64,000 bases of DNA, taken from positions 5,208,001-5,272,000 of the forward strand of contig NZ_SAUN01000001.1 of NCBI RefSeq assembly GCF_004011505.1, read 5' to 3'. Both the position numbers and the translations under genes were made by a program. Below are positions 54,286 to 62,718 of the stretch, piece after piece. Position 1 is the first letter of the stretch. Each line of letters starts with the position of its first letter. Under the pieces are notes generated by a model. The model was given only the letters and a program-made list of their open reading frames with translations. It made no database searches and was not told the origin of the DNA. This DNA comes from Nonomuraea polychroma (GTDB lineage: Bacteria; Actinomycetota; Actinomycetes; Streptosporangiales; Streptosporangiaceae).

Positions 54286-55122
54286 ATGTTGAAATATCAA
54301 GATATGACCGTCCTGCCCGCGCTGCAGGCGGAGCTGGCCGCCGCCACCGACCGCCTGCTGGCCACGGCCGCGTCGCTCTCCGACGCGGACCTCACCGCCC
54401 CTTCCCTCCTGCCGGGATGGACCAGGGGCCATGTGCTCGCCCACCTCGCCCAGAACGCCGACTCCCACCTCAATCTCCTGACCTGGGCGAAGACCGGCGT
54501 GCGAACCCCGCAGTACGCCTCTTACGCGGCCAGGGCCGCCCGGATCGAGGCCGCCGCCACCCGGCCCGCCGCCCAGCTCGTGGCCGACGTCCAGGACGGG
54601 GCCGCCCGTCTGGCCGCCGCCGTCCGCGACCTCCCCGAGCAGGCGTGGTCCGCCCAGGTGGAGGGCATGCGCCCGCCGCCCCACCCCGCCTGGTATCTCC
54701 TCGTACGCCGGCTGCGCGAGGTCGGCTTCCACCACGTGGACCTCGACGCGGGGTACGGTCCCGCCGACTGGCCCGAGCCGTTCGTCAACCGCGAGCTCCG
54801 CGACTGCCTGGCCACCTGGCCATGCACGAAGAGCACGGTGAGCGAGATCCGCCTCATCGACCCGGCCGTTGAACATTCGCCCGGCTCCGACGCAGCCGTT
54901 GAGCGCTCGACCGGCCTCGACCCGGCTTTTGCGCAGGCGGCCGGCGCCGTCACCCGATGGCGCGACCTCGGCAGCGGCCCCGTCGTCCAGGGCACTCCTC
55001 GCGACATGCTTGCTTGGCTGACCGGCAGGTCTGACGGCCGGGGCGTTACGCTGGTGCCTGCGGGGCAGTCGCTCATGCCAGGCCCCGGGGGACAGGCCTT
55101 CCAGAGCCGCCGCCGTGGCTGA
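54286..55122 (+). CDS. Maleylpyruvate isomerase family mycothiol-dependent enzyme, with repeat insertion
   Basis: The 278-aa protein has the mycothiol maleylpyruvate isomerase N-terminal helical-bundle motifs SLLPGWTRGHVLAHLAQNAD and RLREVGFHHVDLD; these His/Asp residues bind metal in the family. The role is probably mycothiol-dependent ring-cleavage or isomerisation chemistry, substrate unknown. Between VSEIRLIDPA and AVTRWRDLG three 10-residue repeats (DPAVEHSPGS-like) interrupt the usual sequence. ATG 54286 or ATG 54304 can start it. The MBL gene follows by 49 bp. Confidence 0.82.
   Translation: MLKYQDMTVLPALQAELAAATDRLLATAASLSDADLTAPSLLPGWTRGHVLAHLAQNADSHLNLLTWAKTGVRTPQYASYAARAARIEAAATRPAAQLVADVQDGAARLAAAVRDLPEQAWSAQVEGMRPPPHPAWYLLVRRLREVGFHHVDLDAGYGPADWPEPFVNRELRDCLATWPCTKSTVSEIRLIDPAVEHSPGSDAAVERSTGLDPAFAQAAGAVTRWRDLGSGPVVQGTPRDMLAWLTGRSDGRGVTLVPAGQSLMPGPGGQAFQSRRRG
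54862..54951. repeat. 30-bp-period tandem repeats inside CDS
   Basis: Three diverged 30-bp units occupy about 54862-54951, each beginning GACCCGGC or GACGCAGC and keeping the reading frame of the maleylpyruvate-isomerase-family gene. The period matches the rapZ array, and GACGCAGCC occurs in both. Confidence 0.7.
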
Positions 55123-55171
55123 CGATGCCGGCCCCCGCTGATCTGCCCGCGACGCCCCCGAAGGACTACTG

Positions 55172-55831
55172 ATGACGTACACAGGTGACGTCCAGGTCGG
55201 CGGTCCCGCCGACGTGCGTGAGCTGCCCGCGCTGACGATCTGCAAGCTCGCCGTCGGCCCGTACGACAACAACGCCTATCTGCTGCGCTCCAAACAGACC
55301 GGCGAGGGCCTGCTCATCGACGCGGCGGCCGACTCCGATCGCCTGCTCGCCCTGATCGCCGACGAGCCGATCGGCGCGATCGTCACGACGCACCAGCACG
55401 GCGACCACTGGCAGGCGCTGGAGCAGGTGACCAAGGTCACGGGAGCCCAGCTGATCGCCCACCCGCTGGACGCGCCCGCCCTGCCGCTGCCGGTGAACCG
55501 CACGGTGGAGCACGGCGACACGATCGCCGTCGGCGACGTCACTCTGGAGGTCATCCACCTGCGCGGCCACACGCCGGGCTCGATCGCGCTCCTGTACGAC
55601 GGGGGCGAGGAGGCGGGCACGCACCTGTTCACGGGCGACTCGCTGTTCCCGGGCGGCGTCGGCAACACCTGGAAGGACCCGGAGCGCTTCAACCAGCTCT
55701 ACAACGACGTGGTGGAGCGTGTCTTCAACCGCCTCCCGGACGAGACCTGGGTCTACCCGGGCCATGGCAAGGACACGACGCTCGGCGCCGAACGCCCGTC
55801 CCTCCCGGAGTGGAAGGCCCGCGGCTGGTAG
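55172..55831 (+). CDS. MBL-fold metallo-hydrolase (glyoxalase II-like)
   Basis: The 219-aa metallo-beta-lactamase-fold protein has the dinuclear metal motif TTHQHGDHWQAL, HLRGHTPGSIALL, FTGDSLFPGGVGNT and a C-terminal YPGHGKDTTLGAE. It resembles hydroxyacylglutathione hydrolases, but with mycothiol as the local thiol a mycothiol thioester or other substrate is possible. It follows the mycothiol-type gene closely, and the two are probably cotranscribed. Confidence 0.9.
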   Translation: MTYTGDVQVGGPADVRELPALTICKLAVGPYDNNAYLLRSKQTGEGLLIDAAADSDRLLALIADEPIGAIVTTHQHGDHWQALEQVTKVTGAQLIAHPLDAPALPLPVNRTVEHGDTIAVGDVTLEVIHLRGHTPGSIALLYDGGEEAGTHLFTGDSLFPGGVGNTWKDPERFNQLYNDVVERVFNRLPDETWVYPGHGKDTTLGAERPSLPEWKARGW

Positions 55832-55942
55832 GCGACCCGCACCCGTCGGCCGCATGCTCACGCGCCCTTCACAGAACGTGCGCGTGTCGCGGGCCCGTTC
55901 CGTACACCACACGGCCTCAGACAGCCCCGTGGTGACCAAGGG

Positions 55943-56218
55943 TCACTGACGGGCGGCCAGGACACGGACGATGTGGTCGGCCGCGAGGGCGGGATCGTCG
56001 GCGAGCCCGACGAGCTCGCCCCACGACCACCGGTAGAACCACCCGTCCGGCATCGGCACGCAGTCCACCGTCTCGACGAGCATGACGGTGTCGGGATCGC
56101 TGACGCGCAACGCGGGCGGGTACGGCCGTAGTGTCGCCGTCAGCCCGCGCTGCTCCAGCTCCGTGGCGAGTTTGCCCAGATAGTAGGTGCGCGTGTGCTC
56201 GCGCGGCGTGGCCGGCAT
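55943..56218 (-). CDS. Small hypothetical protein
   Basis: The 91-aa protein has no membrane span or signal. It reads as a compact alpha/beta domain (KLATELEQRGLTATLRPYPP, MLVETVDCVPMPDGWFYRWS, ADHIVRVLAA). I do not recognise the family. ATG 56218 and codon use support a real gene. It lies on the same strand as pssA-psd but downstream of them, with its own start 36 bp after the pssA stop. Confidence 0.68.
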   Translation of the reverse strand: MPATPREHTRTYYLGKLATELEQRGLTATLRPYPPALRVSDPDTVMLVETVDCVPMPDGWFYRWSWGELVGLADDPALAADHIVRVLAARQ

Positions 56219-56254
56219 GGCTCCATCAAAGCCGAAGTATGACGAAAAATCTCG

Positions 56255-57079
56255 TCAGTACTTGATGCGCTCGGCTTCCCGGCGCTGCTCACGCTTGTAG
56301 AACAACACCCGCAACGGGATGGCCGCCACGAGCGCGATCTGCATGGAGGCGCCGATCTTGATCGGCAGGTCGCCGCCTTCCGGCCAGGCCACCCAGAACG
56401 TGAGGAACGCCACGTTCACCATGATCCACCCGAGAACGACCGCCGCGAGCTGTCCCTTCGGCTTCGGGTACTCGATCCGGCTCACCATCAGCCACGCCAC
56501 GCCGAGCACGGCGATCAATGCCCAGATGCTCGGCTGGAACAGCAGCACAATGGAGATCACCGTCATGGCGCCCATCGGGATGGGCAGCCCCATGAAGTCG
56601 CCGCTCTTGGTCTTGACGCAGGCGAACCTGGCCAGCCTGACGACCCCGGCGACCAGCACGGACGCCGCCGCCACCAGCACCGCGGCGAACGGCACCTGAT
56701 CGGTGAACCCGCCCCAGATCACGATCATGAACGCGGGCGCGAACCCGAAGCTGATGACGTCGGCGAGGTTGTCGAGCTCGGCCCCCATCGCCGAGGCGCG
56801 GAAGCGCCGAGCCACGAGGCCGTCGAACAGGTCGCACGTCGCCCCGATGAGCAGCAGCACGATGGCGGTGGCGAAGTAGCTGGGGTTGGGGGTGAAACGA
56901 CCGCCCTCGACCTGGAGCTGCTGGATCGCGGAGTACGCCAGGACGCACACCGCGAGGAACCCGCAGACCGCGTTGCCCAGCGAGAGGGAGTCGGCAGCGG
57001 AGAGGCGGAACGCCTTGCCGACGGGACCTCGAGGCTCTTCCTCTTCCGCCTGCCAACTGCCGGCGTCAGCCGCGGTCAA
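56255..57079 (-). CDS. pssA: CDP-diacylglycerol-serine O-phosphatidyltransferase
   Basis: The 274-aa CDP-alcohol phosphotransferase with about eight spans makes phosphatidylserine. The family motif CDLFDGLVARRF...GAELDNLADVISFG (DGxxAR-x8-GxxxDxxxD) is complete. TTG 57079 overlaps the psd stop by 14 bp and follows GGGGTG. Psd, encoded just upstream, decarboxylates its product to phosphatidylethanolamine, so the pair is a PE-biosynthesis operon in the cytoplasmic membrane. Confidence 0.95.
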   Translation of the reverse strand: MTAADAGSWQAEEEEPRGPVGKAFRLSAADSLSLGNAVCGFLAVCVLAYSAIQQLQVEGGRFTPNPSYFATAIVLLLIGATCDLFDGLVARRFRASAMGAELDNLADVISFGFAPAFMIVIWGGFTDQVPFAAVLVAAASVLVAGVVRLARFACVKTKSGDFMGLPIPMGAMTVISIVLLFQPSIWALIAVLGVAWLMVSRIEYPKPKGQLAAVVLGWIMVNVAFLTFWVAWPEGGDLPIKIGASMQIALVAAIPLRVLFYKREQRREAERIKY

Positions 57080-57716
57080 TTCTGGTCACCCCCGCAACCG
57101 TCTTCTCCCCCACGGACACCGCGGGAGAGATCCCTTCGGGAAGGTAGATGTCGACCCGCGAGCCGAACCGGATGAGCCCGATCCGCTCGCCCTGCACGAC
57201 TTTCGCGCCCGCGCTCAGGTACGGCACGATCCTGCGCGCCACCGCGCCCGCGATCTGCACCATCTCGATGTCGCCCAGCGTGGTCTCGAAATGCCACACC
57301 ACGCGTTCGTTCTGGTCGCTGTCCTTGTTGAACGCCGGCAGGAACCCACCTGCCACATGCTGCACGGAGGTGACATTTCCCGCAAGAGGGGCCCGATTGA
57401 CGTGGACGTTCAGCGGGCTCATGAAGATCGCGACCCTGGTGCGGCCGTCGGGCCACGGGTCGATGCTCTGCACCACGCCGTCGGCGGGCGACAGGACGCG
57501 GCCGTCTCCCGGAGTCCGGTCTGGGTCGCGGAAGAACCAGAGCATGCCCCCGGTGAGCGCGCTCAGCGGCAGCGCCGCCAGCGCCCATCGACGGTCCTTG
57601 CGCGTCAGCAGCGCGGTGGCGGCCGCCGCGGCCGCCGTCGGAAGGAGCCAGGGGGACACGCCGCGCGCGAGCCTGACAGAGCTCGTGCGGCTGGGCTTAG
57701 CAGAATCGTCGGACAC
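57066..57716 (-). CDS. psd: Phosphatidylserine decarboxylase proenzyme
   Basis: The 216-aa short-type Psd has a membrane-proximal N-terminus (PWLLPTAAAAAATALL and ALAALPLSALTGGMLWFFRDP). Its self-cleavage site is RFGSRVD, where the Gly-Ser bond yields the pyruvoyl group. SPLNVHVNRAPLAGNV is the other conserved block. GTG 57716 has AAAGG 6 nt upstream. It precedes pssA and is coupled by overlap. It converts phosphatidylserine to phosphatidylethanolamine. Confidence 0.95.
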   Translation of the reverse strand: MSDDSAKPSRTSSVRLARGVSPWLLPTAAAAAATALLTRKDRRWALAALPLSALTGGMLWFFRDPDRTPGDGRVLSPADGVVQSIDPWPDGRTRVAIFMSPLNVHVNRAPLAGNVTSVQHVAGGFLPAFNKDSDQNERVVWHFETTLGDIEMVQIAGAVARRIVPYLSAGAKVVQGERIGLIRFGSRVDIYLPEGISPAVSVGEKTVAGVTRIDRG

Positions 57717-57743
57717 GTACAACCTTTGGTGGTGACTGGACTG

Positions 57744-57809
57744 GGCGCTTTGCCGTGATGTTACAGAACCAGCGACTGTGACACGGCCCAACTACACAAG
57801 CAAAGCGCC
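57744..57809. other. Long inverted repeat between terC and psd
   Basis: GGCGCTTTGC (57744-57753) and GCAAAGCGCC (57800-57809) are perfect 10-bp arms 46 nt apart. Inner CGTG/CACG and CAG/CTG pairs allow an extended hairpin. It starts 15 bp past the terC stop and lies 28 bp before the psd start, so it could terminate terC or control psd. Confidence 0.5.
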
Positions 57810-57824
57810 TCGAAGCCCATTTCG

Positions 57825-58808
57825 CTAGACCTGCTCCGGGTGTGGTTCCTCGCCCTTGCGTGTGTCGATGCGGGCCTTCACCAAACTGGCCACGGTGGTG
57901 ATGACCATGGTGGCGCCGATGATGGAGAGCGAGACCCAGATGGGAATTTGGGGCGCCCAGGAGACATGGCTGGCGTGCAAGGCCTCCAGAACCAGCTTAA
58001 CCCCGATGAAACCGAGAATGAACGCCAAACCATAGCTGATGTAGACGAGCCGCTGCAGCAGGCCGCCCAGGAGGAAGTAGAGCTGACGCAGTCCCATCAG
58101 GGCGAACGCGTTGGCCGTGAAGACGATGAAGGGGTCCTTGGTGAGCCCGAAGATGGCGGGAATCGAGTCGAGCGCGAACAGCAGGTCCGTGGTGCCGATG
58201 GCCACCATGACGATGAGCATGGGCGTGACGAGGCGCTTGCCGTCGATCTTGACGGTGACCTTGGAGCCGACGTACCCCTCGGTGGTGGGGAAGGCCTTGC
58301 GCACCCACCGCAGCAGCACGTTCTCGTTGAACTCCTCTTCGTCGCCCTTGAGGTGCTGGCGGACGATGTTGATCGCGGTGTAGACGAGGAAGGCGCCGAA
58401 CACGTAGAACAGCCAGCTGAACCGCTCGAGCGCCGCGGCGCCGAGCGCGATGAAGATGCCGCGCATGACCAGCGCGAGCAGGATGCCGACGAGCAGGACC
58501 TTGTGCTGGTAGGCCCGCGGCACGGCGAACCTGCTCATGATGATGAAGAAGACGAAAAGATTGTCGACGCTCAGGCTGTATTCGGTGATGTAGCCGGCGA
58601 AGAACTCACCTGCCTTGTCGGCCCCGAACGTGGTCCACATGACCACTCCGAACGCCGCGGCGAGGACGACGTAGAACGTCACCCAGTAACCGGCCTGCCG
58701 CATGGAGAACTCACGTGCTTCTCCGCGGTCGACGATCCACAAATCAATGGCGAGGACAACAAGAAGACCGCCGATCACGGCGATCCAGGCCCATGTGGGT
58801 ACGATCAC
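57825..58808 (-). CDS. TerC family membrane protein (putative metal exporter)
   Basis: The 327-aa protein has about nine spans and the TerC acidic motifs YSLSVDNLFVFFIIMSRF and LLFALDSIPAIFGLTKDP in two homologous halves. Related bacterial proteins (Alx, YceF/YkoY group) export manganese or load it onto exported proteins. GTG 58808 is preceded by a GGAGG inside the 3' arm of a hairpin. The 5' leader matches the yybP-ykoY manganese riboswitch, supporting Mn2+ efflux. Confidence 0.92.
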   Translation of the reverse strand: MIVPTWAWIAVIGGLLVVLAIDLWIVDRGEAREFSMRQAGYWVTFYVVLAAAFGVVMWTTFGADKAGEFFAGYITEYSLSVDNLFVFFIIMSRFAVPRAYQHKVLLVGILLALVMRGIFIALGAAALERFSWLFYVFGAFLVYTAINIVRQHLKGDEEEFNENVLLRWVRKAFPTTEGYVGSKVTVKIDGKRLVTPMLIVMVAIGTTDLLFALDSIPAIFGLTKDPFIVFTANAFALMGLRQLYFLLGGLLQRLVYISYGLAFILGFIGVKLVLEALHASHVSWAPQIPIWVSLSIIGATMVITTVASLVKARIDTRKGEEPHPEQV

Positions 58809-58818
58809 GTCTCAAAAC

Positions 58819-58849
58819 CCTCCGGCAATGCAGGACTCAGTGCCGGAGG
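58819..58849 (-). promoter_or_regulatory. Hairpin that sequesters the terC ribosome binding site
   Basis: CCTCCGGCA and TGCCGGAGG (plus-strand arms 58819-58827 and 58841-58849) form a 9-bp stem with a 13-nt loop. On the transcript the 3' arm holds the GGAGG of terC, followed by GTTTTG. It can act as a translational switch, and possibly also as a weak terminator. Confidence 0.65.
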
Positions 58850-58955
58850 TCTCTCCCGCCCGCGATACGCGCGGACCGGCAGCCCCGGGGGCCCCGTGGA
58901 GCGGGGCTGCACCGTGATGACGAGGCTGTCGCGAAGGAATACTCCCCTCCCTAAC
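58841..58955 (-). ncRNA. Probable yybP-ykoY (Mn2+) riboswitch in terC leader
   Basis: On the transcript, GGGGAGTAT (from 58947 leftward) is followed by the hallmark CGTCATCACGG (58922 to 58912), a GC-rich hairpin with arms GCAGCCCCG/CGGGGCTGC, and a terminal ACCTCCGGC block. These match the conserved order of the yybP-ykoY class, known to sense Mn2+. The 5' GGGAGG could pair with CCTCC at 58849-58845, competing with the hairpin that hides the terC ribosome site. Assignment is by motif only. Confidence 0.8.
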
Positions 58956-58961
58956 CCAGGC

Positions 58962-58967
58962 AGTATA
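58962..58967 (-). promoter_or_regulatory. Candidate -10 element (TATACT) for terC leader
   Basis: TATACT on the minus strand lies about 10 bp upstream of the riboswitch start. A -35 match is weak. The position fits transcription beginning just before the aptamer. Confidence 0.4.
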
Positions 58968-58991
58968 CGAGAACGCTTTATCCCCACCTAA

Positions 58992-60101
58992 TCATCCCGG
59001 GGGATCTTGAGGGCCGTACACGGCCAGCACGCTCTCCACGGCGTCGTCGCCGCCGGGCATCTCGCGCCCCCGCCGCGTGGCCGCCGCCGCGAGCGTTTCC
59101 GCAGCTCGGGGCTCCTCCAGCAGCGTCCGTACGGCACCGCGCAACCCTTGGACGTCCCCATACGGAACGAGGATCCCGGCGTCCCCCACCATCTCCGGAA
59201 TCCCTCCCACGGCAGTGGCGATCACCGGCTTCCCGGCCATGAGCGCCTCCCTGATGCTGAGCGGCTGCCCCTCCCAGCGGGCGGCGGTGACCACGGCGGT
59301 GGCCGCGCCGAGCAGATCGGGGATGTCGTCCCGGTTTCCCAGCAGCCGCACCGGCAGCGCCTCACGCCGGATCCTGTCCTCCAGCTCGGCCCGCAGCGGC
59401 CCTTCGCCGGCCACGAGGAACAGCGGCGCCACGGCCGGGCCCTCCGGCGCGCCGGGCCGCTCCCCCCAGGGCCCGGCGGCGACGTCGAGGAGGGTTTCGA
59501 GTCCCTTCTGCTGGGCGAGCCGGGCGATCGTGAGCAGGACGGGCCGTTTCCCGGCTCCCAACTCGTCCCTGACCTCCTCAGGCGTGCGCTTGGCCAGCCG
59601 CAGCGCAGGCGCGGGGACCACGGCGGCACGGACGTCCCGGGCTCCGAGCCGGGTCATGCGCTCCCCGAGATCCGGCGACACGACCAGCACCCGATCGGCC
59701 CTGCGCGCGACGATGCGCTCCAGCAGCCCGTACACGACGCCGACGAATCCTCCCGCCGTGAGCGCGTTGTGCAGGGTGACGACCAGCCTCCCCCGGCGAC
59801 GGCCCGCCCCGAGCGCCGCCAGCGCCCCCGCCCTCAGCCCGTGCGCGTGCACGACGTCGGCGTCCCGGGTCAGCCGCCTGATCGCGAGCACCGCACGCAG
59901 GTCGTTGCCGGGATGGGGCCGGTCCGACACGGCCACGTCCACGAAGCGGGCCCCGGCCCCGGCGAACGAGAACTGCTCCTCGACGCCGCGCGGCCCCACG
60001 ACGAGCACCTGGTGCCCGCGCCGCACGAGCCCTTCGGTCAGCATCCGGACGTGCCGTCCGGTGCCGCCTGACGTGGTGCCCAGCACGAATGCCACCCGCA
60101 C
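58992..60101 (-). CDS. GT4-family glycosyltransferase
   Basis: The 369-aa GT-B glycosyltransferase has an N-terminal acceptor domain (FVLGTTSGGTGRHVRMLTEGLV, DVVHAHGLRAGALAAL) and a C-terminal donor domain with LLTIARLAQQKGLETLL and the EX7E-type EALMAGKPVIATAVGGIPE. It transfers a sugar from a nucleotide donor, likely onto a lipid-linked or envelope acceptor. It is 3 bp from the MurJ-like gene and probably coexpressed with it. The sugar is unknown. Confidence 0.92.
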   Translation of the reverse strand: MRVAFVLGTTSGGTGRHVRMLTEGLVRRGHQVLVVGPRGVEEQFSFAGAGARFVDVAVSDRPHPGNDLRAVLAIRRLTRDADVVHAHGLRAGALAALGAGRRRGRLVVTLHNALTAGGFVGVVYGLLERIVARRADRVLVVSPDLGERMTRLGARDVRAAVVPAPALRLAKRTPEEVRDELGAGKRPVLLTIARLAQQKGLETLLDVAAGPWGERPGAPEGPAVAPLFLVAGEGPLRAELEDRIRREALPVRLLGNRDDIPDLLGAATAVVTAARWEGQPLSIREALMAGKPVIATAVGGIPEMVGDAGILVPYGDVQGLRGAVRTLLEEPRAAETLAAAATRRGREMPGGDDAVESVLAVYGPQDPPG

Positions 60102-60104
60102 GGC

Positions 60105-61781
60105 TCAGCCCCTTCCGCTCCGCCTGAGCAACCCGGCCACCGCACCCGCGTCGGCCCGGTCCACCACGGCCACCACCGTGCCGCCCACCACCAGCGCCAC
60201 GGCCGCGGCCAGCGCGGCGGCGCCCACGTTGGGCCACACACCCTGCGCCCCGAGCCGGCTCACCACGGCGTCACCCGCCAGATATCCCAGCGCCCCTCCG
60301 CCGACCGCCGCGGCCAACGCCCTCGGCAGCCCGGCCGCGGCCCCGCCCCCACGGGCTCGCACGACGGAGCCGAGCAGCAGTGCCCCGCCCACGCTCATGC
60401 CCACGCTCATCCCCAGCGCCATCCCGCCGATCTGCCAGCCCTCGGGCAGGGCCACCGCGAAGAGGACCTGTGCGACCATCACGACCATCCAGCCCGCGAC
60501 GGTCCCGGTGGCGGCCGCCCGGCCACGCCCGGCTGCGTAGAGCACCCTGCTCAGATGCGCGATGAGCCCGTAGCCGATGAGCCCGGGCGCGAACAGCGCG
60601 ATGGCCCGCGCCAGCTCGGGGGCGGGCACGTCGCTCTTGACGCCCAGGAACACCACCGCCCCCGGCCCCGACGCGGCGGCCAGCACCCCGGCGGCCAGCC
60701 CGGACACCAGCACCACGGCCCGCGTGGTCCGCGCCGCGAGCGCCGAGAACCCCGCCGGGTCCCCGGCCTGTGCGGACAACCGGGGAAACGCGCTGGTGGC
60801 GATGGGGACGGCCAGGACCGCGTACGGCACCAGGTAGATCGCCCACGCGTAGTTGTAGACGGCGATGGCGCCGTTTCCGATGGCGTTGTTGGACAGCACC
60901 AGCACCACGATCATGGCGGCCTGCTGCGCGAGCAGCGCGGCGATGCCCGCCAGGGCCAGCCTGCGCACCTGCACCGCCACTCCGTCGGGAAACCGCAGGA
61001 CCGGCCGCCACCGCAGTCCCAGCCGGGCGGTGGGCCCGAGCACGGTCAGCACCAGGGACAGCACCCCCAGGCTGGTGCCCGCCGACAACGCGAGCTCGGC
61101 CGGTCCGGGCAGCGCGGCGGGGTCGCTGCTGCCGCCGCTGAGGGGCACGAACAGCAGGTAGGCCACGATGACCACGATGCTGGACACCAGGGGCGCGACC
61201 GCGGGCCCGGCGAACTGTTTGTGCGACTGCAGCACGCCGTAGAGCACCACGGCGATCCCGTACAGGGGGATCTGGGGGGCGAAGACGACCAGCATGCGCG
61301 CGGCGGCCGCGGTCACCGCGCCGGCGTCGGCGCACCCGTCGATCGCCGAGCCGAAGAACAACCCGATGATCGGCCCGGCGAACAGCGCGGTGAGCACGCC
61401 GAGCGGGACGAGCACCACGATCACCCAGGTGAGCAATGCCGAGCTGATCCAGCTCACCCGCGCGGCGGCCTGACCATCCGCATCCGCGGACGCGCCGGAG
61501 AGCTCGCCCTGACCGGCCTCCGCAGGGCCGCCCGGTGCCCGCCTGGCCGCCGCTCCGGCGAGCACCGGGACCACCATCCCCGCCAGCGCCCCGCCGACGA
61601 CCACCTCGAACACGATGTTGGGGATCTGGTTGGCCGTCATGTAAGCCGTGGCCAGGCAGTTGGTGCCGACGGTCTGCGCGAACGCGTATTGCTTGGCGAA
61701 GCCGGTGATGCGCGCCAGCACGGTGATCGCCCCGATGAGCACCGCCCCACCGGCGACCCCCCGAGCCGTCACGACACCCAC
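60105..61781 (-). CDS. MurJ/MviN-like lipid flippase
   Basis: The 558-aa polytopic protein of the MOP/MurJ superfamily has about 14 spans. TVLARITGFAKQYAFAQTVG and ATAYMTANQIPNIVFEVVVGGALAG form the N-terminal block. A loop rich in Ala/Gly/Glu (ARRAPGGPAEAGQGELSG) is enlarged. It could flip lipid II or another polyprenyl-linked precursor. It sits beside a glycosyltransferase and a WecA-like protein, not beside mur genes, so a secondary glycan substrate is also possible. GTG 61781 follows GAGGAGG. Confidence 0.88.
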   Translation of the reverse strand: MGVVTARGVAGGAVLIGAITVLARITGFAKQYAFAQTVGTNCLATAYMTANQIPNIVFEVVVGGALAGMVVPVLAGAAARRAPGGPAEAGQGELSGASADADGQAAARVSWISSALLTWVIVVLVPLGVLTALFAGPIIGLFFGSAIDGCADAGAVTAAAARMLVVFAPQIPLYGIAVVLYGVLQSHKQFAGPAVAPLVSSIVVIVAYLLFVPLSGGSSDPAALPGPAELALSAGTSLGVLSLVLTVLGPTARLGLRWRPVLRFPDGVAVQVRRLALAGIAALLAQQAAMIVVLVLSNNAIGNGAIAVYNYAWAIYLVPYAVLAVPIATSAFPRLSAQAGDPAGFSALAARTTRAVVLVSGLAAGVLAAASGPGAVVFLGVKSDVPAPELARAIALFAPGLIGYGLIAHLSRVLYAAGRGRAAATGTVAGWMVVMVAQVLFAVALPEGWQIGGMALGMSVGMSVGGALLLGSVVRARGGGAAAGLPRALAAAVGGGALGYLAGDAVVSRLGAQGVWPNVGAAALAAAVALVVGGTVVAVVDRADAGAVAGLLRRSGRG

Positions 61782-61853
61782 CCGGCCTCCTCGGTCCGCG
61801 TCGACCACCCGATCACGCGGACATCATCCTGGCAGGTCGCACCGACAATCGCG

Positions 61854-62717
61854 TCACACGGGGTCGACGGGCCGGCGGCCGAGCATGTCGATGCGGTTGA
61901 GCACCGAGTTTCCGGCGATGACCTTGGTGAAGCTGACCTTCTCGGAGGCGGCCGTCAGCGCCGCGACGGTGCCCAGCAGCGCGTACCGGCCCCGTCTGCT
62001 CAGCTTGGTGACCGCGGCGAGCCCGAGCAGCGCGCCGAGGGCGTTGGCGCCCGCGTCGCCGAGCATGGCGCGCTCGCCCAGGTCCTCGGGCAGCAGCGCC
62101 GCGGCGGCCCCCAGCGGCACGGCAGCCAGGGCCGCGGCGGCTGGGGTGTCGCGGAAGAGCGAGGCGGCGAGCAGCGGTCCGCCGGTCAGCAGACCGACCT
62201 TGATGGCGCGGCCGGGCCGCAGGTCGAAGAGGTTGGCGAGGTTCGCCGCGCCGGCGATGGCGGCGCCGTTGACCAGCGTGTCGGCGGGCCCGTCGGAGAC
62301 GAGGGCGGCCGCGCCCAGCCCGGTGGCGCCGATGCCGAGGATTTTGACGGCGCCGCTGGTGACCTCGCCGCGGGCGAGCGCGGTGAGGTGTCCCTTGAAG
62401 CCCTTGGACGACGTCGTGCCGTAGAGGTCGTCGTACGCGCCGAGCGTGCCGCTGCCGACGCCCGCGACCAGGGCCGCCAGGCGCAGCCGGCCGGGAAGGC
62501 CGGGCGTGAGCGCGGCCGCCGCGCCGGCGCCGGCCACGAACGAGGGGCCCTCGAGCAGGGTGATGGGCTCGCCGCGGTGGTTCTTACGCGTCCAGCGGCC
62601 CGACAGGTCGGCCGGCCGGTTGCCGGTGAACGCCCTGTAGGCGACGCGGGCGGCCGCGGCGCCGATCGCGGCGCCGGCGAGGGCGTAGAGCAGGCCTCGG
62701 GATCGGCTGGCAGGCAT
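61854..62717 (-). CDS. MraY/WecA-like (GT4 phosphotransferase superfamily) membrane protein
   Basis: The 287-aa membrane protein retains a reduced set of polyprenyl-phosphate sugar-1-phosphate transferase landmarks: GTLGAYDDLYG (DD pair), NLANLFDLRPGRAIK and MLGDAGANALGALLGL. It is shorter than MraY or WecA (usually 320-400 aa) and may be a divergent or inactive member. ATG 62717 follows the SteB-like stop by 1 bp. It lies between steB and the MurJ-like gene, a conserved actinobacterial order. Confidence 0.78.
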   Translation of the reverse strand: MPASRSRGLLYALAGAAIGAAAARVAYRAFTGNRPADLSGRWTRKNHRGEPITLLEGPSFVAGAGAAAALTPGLPGRLRLAALVAGVGSGTLGAYDDLYGTTSSKGFKGHLTALARGEVTSGAVKILGIGATGLGAAALVSDGPADTLVNGAAIAGAANLANLFDLRPGRAIKVGLLTGGPLLAASLFRDTPAAAALAAVPLGAAAALLPEDLGERAMLGDAGANALGALLGLAAVTKLSRRGRYALLGTVAALTAASEKVSFTKVIAGNSVLNRIDMLGRRPVDPV

Positions 62718-62718
62718 G

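Noticed and set aside
58992..61781. Secondary-metabolite or capsule gene cluster
   Set aside because: The glycosyltransferase and flippase are embedded in a conserved SteA/SteB division neighbourhood, and no polymerase, PKS or NRPS gene is present.
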